From NCBI GenBank assembly GCA_021234535.1, contig CM037840.1, forward strand, positions 28,533,520 through 28,597,519: DNA of 64,000 nucleotides. Reading direction: 5' to 3'. The position numbers and the translations under genes were made by a program. Below, piece by piece: positions 13,001 through 24,300 of this stretch; position 1 is the stretch's first letter, and each line of letters begins with the position of its first letter. The notes beneath the pieces were generated by a model. It saw only the letters and a program-made list of their open reading frames with translations, was not told where the DNA came from and did no database searches. Origin of the DNA: Stichopus chloronotus. Lineage: Eukaryota; Echinodermata; Holothuroidea; Aspidochirotida; Stichopodidae.

Positions 13001-16000
13001 ACAGGCTACGTCTCTGGAATCGTCCTTCGGGTTTTCCGCGCCGGTTGACACAAGATTCGTACCCTTGCAGGAAAAATAGATCCCTTAACCACATAGTCGG
13101 CGGACATGCGACTTAGTGCACAATCTCAAGTACAGTTCCGGCTGGCCCCGCCCCCACGTTCCATCATAATAACCGTAAATGTTTGTGAGCGAAGGGAATA
13201 AAGCACCAAGACAAGTATTAGGTTTCAGCAATCAAGCCATAAATCAAGATTCTGGCTCTATGAAACTTCCTCGAAATTTTACGCAGGGAAAGATTGCATA
13301 TGAGTTTTACACAAAGATTACAAATAACTTACATTCGTAGTCTAGGTTTGGTAGCTTCCTGAAAAGGATTCATTCGTGGAGTGATAGAGCACTGATGAAC
13401 TTACATATAAATAAGACATGACTAGAACAACGTGATTTTTACTACATTGATCACATGGGCACACATTACGTCCTTATGATTGGCGTCATTTGTAACCCTG
13501 TCTAGTCCGCATTATATATCAATGACATTTATATGGTATCGTCCCAAAGAAGGTACATTATTTACTATTTTTATCATTTATGGATTAACTATCGGTTTAT
13601 GTTTATGGCGACATTGAGATATAAAATTACAAGCTGAATGCACTATCTTTTCGATAGATTTTATTCGAAAAGTTTAAATACATGTTTCTTTATTTTCTCT
13701 CAGTTAAGGGGTTGTACCCTTGTTTTCGTGGTAAAAAATCCAATTTGGAGAGCACTAAGCCCCACCCCAATTCAATTGTAGTAGATTTGCCACAGCTTAC
13801 GGAAGCTAGCGGGATATGGCCAGGCTCGCGACCAAGGAAACTGCGAAAAATTCTCCGTACTTACACTGTGCATTTCGTGAGAGAGCGCAACGTTAATACA
13901 GTACGTGTTGTGAATTTACATACATGTATTAATATCAGTATAAAATAGGTAGCTTTATCGGTCGCCGCGCGGAGGCAACTTTTCGGAGAGATGTCATTGA
14001 AAGTTCACCTAAGATTATCAAAACCACTGTTTATTGAGACCTCAAACATTTTTGGATGTGTTCCAGTGAATTTTTCTTCACTTAAACTGCTTTTGTTTGA
14101 TTCGTGGGCCTAATTCGTAAGCGAGGTAGATAGATCCTACGCATCCTGCTAGTCTTAGACGTTATAGCTGAGTTTGTGTTCAATTTGATTAGCCTACTGA
14201 ACATCAACCAGAAAGTGAGAGAAGAACTGTAAAATAAAAATTACCTCATTTTCTATTTCTTCCTAAAATGTACATGTGTGCTGGTATATCTGCTATATCT
14301 TTTTTATGCTATTTCAATCTTGCAAATTTAATGCATGAGTATGCCTATGCAAAGTAAGCTTAACTTTCATAGAAGATAACACAAGACAACTTCACTAAAT
14401 CTACAAGGGAAATTGAAATCTGTGGTAGAGCAGTAAGACGTAAGATGTATTGCATCGCCCTTAGCTATATTTTTACCTCCCGGAAAGCAAAATTCTCAAC
14501 TGGTTCTTAGTTACAGTACTCTTAGATTGATAGCAAATTCGAAAAATGCAGAGCAGCTCGTATTACGCAGCGTACACAGGGATCCATTGTTTTGATTACA
14601 CATGTGGAGGAATTTAAGACAGGCTGAGGGAGGGACTAGAGGTAGGTGGTTGGGAGAACTGAAACTGTCTGGGGTGATGAGTTTTTGTCTTTAAGCACAG
14701 AACAGGGCAAAAAAGAGAGACAAAATAACACATGAGAAGAAAAGAGAAAGTAAAAGTTGACGAAACATCAACAGCAAAAGTCAAAGCAAGTTCAAACGTA
14801 AGATATAAAAGCAAAGTACCCAATCATCTTAAAGGAGTGGACGCTAATTGTGAAATGGTTCTGCCCATGAAAGAGTTAGGCACGGAAGCGATTAGCATGG
14901 CTATATACCGACAGTAGGCTCACAATTTTTGCGTGTGAAATTGTCATGAATTTTCAGTCGTCATTCAAACTGGTCTCAGTCTCATATACCATATATATAA
15001 GTGGAGAGTGAGATCATGTCCGCCTATTGATTAAGGAGAATGAGGTCAACCATCCACCACTTCCATTTTCAGACTTTTTTCCTGTAAGATCATAATTTTC
15101 AAGAAGTACCCCGGTGACGCCTGAACAAAAAGCGACCTTGAAAATCATAAAATAAGAATCACTTTACCTGGTCAACTGCTAGGCCTAACCTAGTACACGA
15201 AAAAAAATCTAGGGCCTAAGTCAGTAGACCCAAGTGGGTTATGTCATAAAGTTTTATTGCACTCTTGCCTGTCTTGGTGGAACGGACCATTTCTTTCCTC
15301 TCACGCTTACATACCGGTATAGTGTACTTGAAAAAGGTATGTAAGAATAGTTTCTGTTACCCACAGACGCTGGTTTAAAAACTCAATTTTGGTTATTCTA
15401 AATTTATATGAGAATCACTTAGTAATAACATTTTTATGCGCGTTATCTTGTCTTTTGTTAATTAGAGTCTTGGTCTTGAACTTCTAATTGTAAAGTTTGA
15501 CTGTTCGTGTGACTTTTAATTTGATTGGTTTGCGGTTATAATCATGGCGAAAGGACGTTAATAGTCATAAGTAGGTCAAGTGCTAATTGATACGGCACAA
15601 ACAAACTTGACCTTAAGTCACACAACAATCATAACAATGAAGCATATGGCAATATCCTGAGCGGTTTAGGACTTTCAAAATAGCCACAAAATCATAACCG
15701 GGCAATTGTTTTCCCACAAAACATTGGACGTGGGGTAACAAAAATGATTTCGTCCACATAATTTATTACTTGATTGCTTTTGGAAGTTATCAATGTCCTC
15801 TACAATGTTTTACATCTCTACCTGAAGTGGATAGTAGGTTGATTATAGTTGTTTCCTGTACTACACTAAGAATTATCTGCAAGTATCATTACAGCGATTT
15901 ACCCAACTTTAGTTTTTATTTCAAGCCTGTCTCTGGCCGATCGTGGCTACGTCGAATTTGCCATGCAAATTCAAATTTCTAGTTCCTCTTTTAGCTCTTC

Positions 16001-18262
16001 AGCAAAGCGTCAGGTGCTTTCAAATGTCAAAGATACCTTCTTTCATACCATTATTTTAATACAGGATGTTGGTCGTAAATTGACAAAGAAATCAACTAAT
16101 AACATGCAAATTTCACTCAAGCTGGCTTGCAGGAGAGGAAGGGGAAATGGGGAAAGGGAGCGGTTGTCACATATGATGAAATGGTGCAAGCGGACTGAAT
16201 AGAGTGGTAGGAGGAGGGGGTATGGGGCCCGCGGAGTAAAGAAAATCGTTGAATACCGTTGAATACCAAACCGTTGAATAAAAATAAAACAGAAGGCGGA
16301 AATGATGAGAACTAGTGTCGAAATCTTCGATCAGTGTAACCTAGTACACATATAGGTTTTAAATTCTTCTTAAACGAGATAAAAAGATTCACAAATATTG
16401 ATGGGACTATTCCGTACCTATATAAACAGAGGATGAATCTGGCTTTACGTTTTCATAGAGGAACGTCTGTGTCAAGGCATAAAGGGGAGCAGCACCGAGG
16501 CCGTGGAGCACCTGCGCCGCTACAAACACCCAGAAGTACGCACTGAGATTCTCCTCAACGATAAAGTCGTTATCCCCACACCTCAGGTCTTCCGTTCTAT
16601 TCGCGATGCAGTAGTTGTCACGTTCATTCTGCGTTTATAAAAAGAAACATTAAAGAAACGTAAATAATATCAAATTATTTCAGATTTATGTTCAGGTGAA
16701 CACTTTCATGTCACTTTCCCTGTTTTTTTCGTTGTCGGTCTCGTTTGTATTAGTAGGGTGAAGACGCAACACGGTGTACGTGAGTGTGCGCTCAGTCACG
16801 TAACAATACAGCTATAGGTCAATATTTGAGGGAAATAATAAAAACAAAAAGGAAAAGAAAACAACGAAATGCAACCCTCAGTGGCGTAGTGTTAGGTCGC
16901 GTAGAAATATTTTGTTACGTTACTTTCGTGAAGATTGTGCTCCGTCTATAGGGCACTGTTGTGCTCTGTCTATAGACACCTTATAAACAAATTATCGTGC
17001 TTGTTTTTTTTTTTTTTCGAAGTTCTGTTGGCAAGGAGGTAGAGAGTACGCTATTGTTTCTCCGGTATGGAATTCCAATGACTTGTTTAAAGTATTTATT
17101 GCATTCTTTTGATTAAGTTATTCAACTTTCCCTTCAAAATGAATAAAAGTTGAACGAATCTACAGTTAGAATTGTTCTACCGCCATTAGGGAGATTGCGC
17201 ATATTACAAAAAAAAAGAAAAAAAGCTAATGTAACTTTTGCATCAAGTCAAAGTTAAGATGGGATAAATGTAACGAAATGGATTTTCGCCTGCAACAATT
17301 GAAACACATCGATTAGATTTTTTGGGTGGATTAGTTCAAGATGGGAAGCATCTTAAAGGTCGTGTAGAGGGCATCTGCAAAAGTGATGGCTTCATTCAGA
17401 CAAAAAAAAAAAAAAGAGAAAAAAAAACGAGAGTAAAATCCTTCATCTGCTAGGACTGTGTTAATATCTGTTAGTGTTATTGAGATACAGCTTTTCAAAG
17501 TTGATGGAAATGCACCTACGATGATGTGGATTGTTGCTTGTTGCACTGTCTCGGTATTTCTTTTCTCGGGCCTATATATTTTGTCTTTTAAGTACTTGTA
17601 ATCTGGTTTACATATTGGTAAATGACATCAATATTCTTACAGAAGAAAATGCAGCATCCAAAATAAAACCCACAGGGCATATAAAATTGTCAATTGTCTC
17701 GGCTTGAAACAAAAGGTTAAGGAAAAAAAAAGGATAAAACATATCATGCGAGCCCCACTCTTGATGCCACAAATTTCCATATTCAGCCTAATGTTTATTC
17801 ATGAAGCAGATTCAAGACAGGAAATTCCCCGTTAAATTGTCAATTTTTCATGAATTTCTGATGAAATTTGCGGCTATCTTCAACATGTACAATTATTCAT
17901 ACAGTCAGTACGCTAAAATGTCATTTTTATGTCACACAACTCAAGTACCATGATCGGAAGTCTTTCACTGCGTCAAAGTAAATTGGAATTATGACTAATT
18001 TGTCATCCAAAGAGGTCGGAGGAAGGTTTGATGAAACCACCCACAAAACAGGCGCTATGGGCTTACTCTATCACCATCATTGTCCTCATCACCACCACCA
18101 TCACCACTATCGTCACTATCTTCATTGGCGTCATCACCATCACCGCTATCATCATCATCACCATCATCAGGGGAAACATTATCACCATCTTCATCCTCAT
18201 CATCACCATCATCATCATTATCCAGCATCATCACCCCATCTCTATCATCCTCATGGTCATCG

Positions 18263-18336
<74 letters not shown>

Positions 18337-21300
18337 GCATGTATTGCCGCACAGATCCCATGGCAAGGACGATAGGAAAGCAAACCTTTACAACATTGAG
18401 TTTGTTGCTATCACTACGTCAAGAAAAAGAAGTTGTTGAAATCAGGACTCGTATCTTGAGCAACTCTGAATTACCCACAAGTCATCTCTCCAAGCAAAAC
18501 ACATTTTTTCTGCCAAATTCTCTCTATATTCTTCATAGGAAACTGAATGTGAAGCAATAGTTACGTGGTACAGTCATGTGGAAGTTAATTTATTAATTTA
18601 AATCTAGTTTTATCGAAAATGTGATCATAGATGTAAGCCAGACTGCAGGAGGCGAGGAGCAATTGCCCTCACCTCAGCTGAAAAAATAACATCTTCTAGA
18701 AATTGTGAATAGTCTTTCTATGTAGGAAGATAATGCGAATAAAAAAACATGCCGACTGTACAGGTTTATTCAAGGAAGATAAGAACTCAACTTAAAACTC
18801 TCTCAAACGCAAAACTAAAGTCAAGAGTCAAAGACTTTTAAAGTCACTGGGACAATAAAGGCTCCATCTTCACATCGAGTTGGAATGAAAACTTTTTTCT
18901 GTATTTTTTTTTTTTTGTTCTGGCAAAAGTTACCTTGCTCACCTCACACAAAATTATTTCCGTGGGCCTTAACCCGTATAATGTTACATGAAGATAAAGG
19001 TGATGTCCTTTGATGTCCTTTGTTTTGCTTTTTGGACATAAGTGTTTTGGCATGTCACAGAAGACACCATTTAGCTGGAAACACCGTCTAAGGTTTAATC
19101 AAAGTTTTCTTCGAGTAGACTTCCACATATTTTCTCCGAAAACAGCCACGATGAACGCCGAATGCCATGATATTTCGCAGGAATTTTGTCACATTGTAAC
19201 TGTTGTCATATTCGTATTTCACAGAAATGAGAGTAACCAAATCTGTTTATCCGATCAACAATACTTTTCGCCCTTAAGTAGGAGTTTATCGTTTTTACAC
19301 ATTTTGAATGTACAGGGGTTACGCTACGTCATTTTCCGTTTGGATGGTTTTCTTAGAGTGCGGCCGTATCAAGCAACGACTTTCGACTGTTGATAGGTTC
19401 GGGTCGCAAACACACAACGGAAATTGTTACACCGATTAACCTGTCTGTGATTTTCAAAAGATTTTCAAGTTTGTCCAACATATTGAAAGAAAGATCCATG
19501 AGGTAACATATATACTTTAAAAATCGGAAAAAAGGAAGAAAACTTAAATCGGAAGACCAGGAATAACTGCAATATACACTCTATAAAATATATATGAAGT
19601 GAAATTTGGAGTCAGAAGGTACTTAAAAGGGAAATAAAGCGATTGTGTACAGTGGAAAAAAAATCGTACTTTTTAAGACCAAAAGTTATGGACAGAGAAA
19701 GACAGATTATCCGAGCAGGATGGTGGTCATCTTTTCAAGAAACACGCTCATCGCAGACAGAAATTCATTAATTTATTAATTTGTCGCTCAAAAATAATTT
19801 GCTTGCACAAGCTTTCAAAACTTGAAATGATGCATCTTCCGTAACATCATATATATTAAAGACATTAATTTTGAGGAATGGGAACTTTATTTGTAAATGT
19901 TTATTGAATGGTTTAACAATGATTCAAGCTGCTTTGCTCACATGTCATTTTGTGCACTTGAAAACACCATATTTTGCTTTAACTAAGTGAAATTTTCTTG
20001 CCCTGAATATGAGAGGGAAGAAAAGGGTGCGCTTTGCGGACAGTATATATGCCTCCTAAAACACTTTTTGTAAGTTCCGTCTGTACGTTACATTGACTAG
20101 GATATAGATAACCGAGTCCAAACCAGGTTCAATCTAATGTCGTTCTCAAGGTGGCGGTGGGGGGGGGGGTGGAGTATATTCATGGTATATTTTAAATCCC
20201 GTTATGATATTGATATTCCCACTATTTTTTATGAGGGAGGCCTGGACTTAAAAGGCATGAGAACTGCCATTTCTATCTGATGGATATTTTGAGCCCAGAA
20301 CATTCTTGTACGCTTTGCTCCAATCGGTTCTAAGAGCAAGCCAACTTAGACAGTCTTCTACCGGTTTCTTCCCGTCCTTGACGAGTTTCTAGCTACGCCC
20401 CAGATTCGACCACCACTTAAAAACGAATCGCCCTGGACCAGTGGTGTTCCGATACTTCTATTAAGCTTCTCAGTAAAACACAAAAAAAAAGAGGGGGGGG
20501 GGGGGAAGGAGACGTAAGTACCGTAGGCGTCAATTACAACCTACGACCACGTTTATGCCAGTTAAATAAATGATTGCTATGACTCAAAAGGCCAACGTTT
20601 TCCGCACAGGAAGATCTAAGAGACGGTTAACCACTAATACACTTATATTCTTTACAGTCAATGACTTATTGTGCATTCATTCCATGTTGTGACATTTTAA
20701 AAATATAATTGCCTTTTTAAAAAGAAAAAACTTTTCTCTGCTTAAAGTAAATTTATCACACTATCATTGTATTATCAATCGAACGATAACCTTTTAAAAA
20801 TCTAATTCGAGTAGTCACAACCAGCGAAAACAATATTTTGTTTCCAGAAGAGTGGTTTGTTTGTGGCAGTAATCGCGAGCAGCAAACCGACCCTATTTGT
20901 TTATTTCGTTTTTATTCAAGAAAAACAAGACTTGTCATTGCTAAGTTTTGCTTTTATAATTCCCTGTCCTTTCGGGTTGATTGAACTTTACGCATAGATT
21001 AATTGTCATAATTCTCAAATATACAATGCCGATATCGTTAATATGAAAGTGAGTTTCCAATCCGTAAATTACGGAATTCTCCATCACAACTTTTCAAGGG
21101 AAGCAGAAAATGGCCTGGGAGGTTCATCTTCATCCGTTGACCACTAATGGGAGAGACAGCACCGTCAGCCCATACTGCATGGTTGGTGGTTTTTGGCTAT
21201 GTCTAATCTTTGCACAGAGTAAATTTGAAGCAGAGTTAATGGATCCTCTACCCTGGCGTTGATATTTAGCAAAGAGAGAAAACTTTACATATTTAGTTTA

Positions 21301-24300
21301 CCCAAAGATCGTTAAGCCTAACTTACAAAGACAAAGGCTATACTTGACAACGAAATGTCTTTTTTTTTCTTTATTTTTCTATGAAAAATGTGGTGTACTC
21401 TATACGAAAGATTCACCAAACTTTTTTTTTTGTTTTCTGCAGAAGATAGGGAATCAAATATAAAAGAACGAAGGAGAACAAAATCAAGGAAGGTGAAGCG
21501 AAGGAAATATTTGATGATAATAGAGCTGACCTGCAAGTGCGTAGTATTACAAGGAGGGATGCGATTCGCAGGAATGTTCGTCTCAATCTCTCGCTTTCCC
21601 AACGATTAGTACGCTGAATAAGGTTCGCAGATTCGGTACCAAATAGCTACCTCTGCACCACCATGATTGTGGTACAGAATAGCGTGCACCACTAATTTTA
21701 TTGTTTATAAAAAAAAAATGGCAAGGGGTTGGCCAATCACGGGGATGCTTAAATAATGGCCCTCTCCGGTGCCACCGTCACACCTTCGTACTTCACCGGT
21801 CTTGACATTGTTATTAAAACTGTGCATGCGCGCTTCAATTGTGGTATCTCTTTGCCGCGGGTCTGCTCTTCGTGGCTGCTTGTCGAAAGTTGAAGGGTTT
21901 GCTATCGAGTTCTGTTATGAATATCAAGATGACACTAGCCACGAAGACGATTTGTTAAGTTAGAATAAATGAAAAACAAAAAATGAGGTGCGTGAACTGA
22001 ACTGAACTTAAGCAAAGTTGTTCACGGCTCTCAGTTGCCATATTCATGTATTTAACGAAAGTAAGTGATGCCACTCTTGATGATTCAACACAATTCAGAG
22101 GTCAAAGGGAATAAAAAACAGGAAATAATTTAACTTCCGGTGCGACTTTATACCAAACACATATAAACAATAGTCATAAGTCATCGTAAAACCAACGATG
22201 GACTCTACTAACTTCAGTGAGGGTAACTGTTTCTATCAAGTAGATATTTTTTTCCCGAACAACTGAAGGAAAGGAAAAATGGAGCCTTATCTTTGAATGA
22301 AACTTTCCCACATGTCTTGTTAGACATCTTGCCTTCTTCTCACCCTATGTTTCCTTCTGTTCTTTTCATGAAAGTAAAAATTACCCCTACATTATCTCTC
22401 AGGTCTGTGGTAATGTTATGGAGAGAACTGATCGGATTGCCAGTTAGACTTTATTCACAAACGCAAGAACTACACAGAAGCAATGCAAAACTTGAAATCA
22501 AAGACAGCTATATAGAAGACTGATTACAAATTTCCATACAATAATACACTCACCCCACCGTACTGGTAAATGTCACTCAAAAAATGCGGCAGCGTAAACA
22601 GAAAAGATCCTAGACCGAAAATGGCCGCCCCGATGCCGATGAACACCGGTTTGTTTCCTTTCTCCCCTGTGTAAGTCACGAAGACTATGACGGCCATGAC
22701 CACGAAGTCAAAACAGCTCGAGATGGTCCCCGTCCGGGTGCTCGCCAGGTTGAACCTCCTCTCGAGGGTGGTGATACTGACCAGGACCAACCCGCTGATG
22801 GTGGCACTCTGGGCCATCGCAAATGCGCAGACAAAAACCATGAACATAAACGAATTATTCAGCTTCTGTTTGAAAAAAGAATCAGCATAAAAACGAAGTT
22901 TGATAGACTGTCCATTAATCTAAAACCTTAGTACGTAAGATATGCACTGGAGTCTTTTTTCGTTTTTGCAGGATATTTAGAGGGAAAAGTTGAAAGCCCA
23001 AAATTGGACTACGGTAGTTGAAGGAACCATCGTATTACTTTATAAAAGAAGTTTCTTTATTCTCAAATCAATGCATTCTTTATGAAAATAAGAACAAATT
23101 CAACAAGATGTGAAAAGTGATACTCACATTATAATCATAAAAAAGATATCTATACACTGTATTATTTTATTTAATTTGTGTTTCAGTGCGATGTTATTGG
23201 TGACAGAATTTCAGCGTGATCCACCTCCTTAAATAGTATTTACGGTGCAAATTTAAGAAAAGCTTTCTTTATTAGTTAAACATGTTGAGACAGTAATTAC
23301 TATTATCATGTAAATACCACCTCTCTAATTTTGAAACTGTCATATGGTTAACTACAGCTGTGGTGATCTTCATAAGACCAATTTTTCTTTTTTACCGTCA
23401 GCAAGACTCATCATCGCAAATTAATCACATCATGAAGAAAATCGGCAGAGCCCAATTCGAGTTTTGTTCCATCGGACCTCTACCTTAAAATATTCCAGGG
23501 TTTTAAATGGCACTGTTTACCTCTGTGTCAGCTGAATTTCTGTCTCGCAGACAAAAAGGCTTTTGTTTCCTTTCAAAACAACAGTTAAGTTAAGGAGCCT
23601 ACGCCTAAAAAAGTTCATCACATTTCGCGCATGTTTTGAAACTGGTGAATCATGATGCATGCACTTTCACGATCACGAAATCTGTTTTTGCATTGACGAT
23701 ATCGCCATCACCTCTCTTTTTTAGTAATCTATTGTGTTATTTTTTTTCCGTCCGAAAAAAAAAAAAACCTTTCATAGAAAATACTGTGGAAGATCTTTTA
23801 CATTTGTCTCATATAATTTCCTGTATCTCTTCTCAGAGACTGACCGTGACTTCGCAGCAAAATTTTCTGGCTTTGGTTTCGATCAATATATTCAATTGTT
23901 CTATACGACTTTATATTAGCTATCAATGCTCACCGATACAGCACTTAGGCTATGTCAAAGATTGATCACGTTCTGTACATCGTATTCTGTCATATTAGCG
24001 TAGACAAGCAGCACAGCAGATCCATACATATATACGTCAGAATCCTATCCCTATGCCACATGTTTGATTATCGTTCAGTAGAAAATATCTCAAACACAAT
24101 TCACAACATGTATGAATACATGTGTGTATGATAGAGCTATATATCGAAGTCACAGCTGAAACAATCCATACACAGATCTGAACAAATAATTACGATCGAT
24201 CTACAGTCTATTTCATAACACATCACCCTGTCCAAAGGTCACAGTGTGTGATCAACACATCACAGTTGCTTAAATGCGGAAGAAACACTAAATAACACAT

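Larger units (their letters stand above)
16629..22553 (-). other. SLCO intron 2 (5.9 kb)
   Basis: No exon is recognised. It holds a polymorphic-looking (TCA)n microsatellite at 18060-18340, one copy of a dispersed repeat at about 19713-19977, and a G run near 20160. Long ORFs across the microsatellite (poly-His, poly-Ser, poly-Ile, poly-Asp depending on frame) are artefacts of the triplet repeat. Confidence 0.7.

Noticed and set aside
13682..13948. 88-aa + strand ORF
   Set aside because: No domain recognised and no splice or promoter context; it lies in SLCO intron 3 on the opposite strand.
17991..18560. 189-aa ORF with long poly-histidine run, and poly-Ser, poly-Ile and poly-Asp ORFs in other frames
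   Set aside because: All arise from the (TCA)n microsatellite, which keeps every frame open; it sits in an SLCO intron.
19010..19393. 127-aa + strand ORF
   Set aside because: No recognisable domain; lies in an SLCO intron on the opposite strand; composition like random AT-rich DNA.
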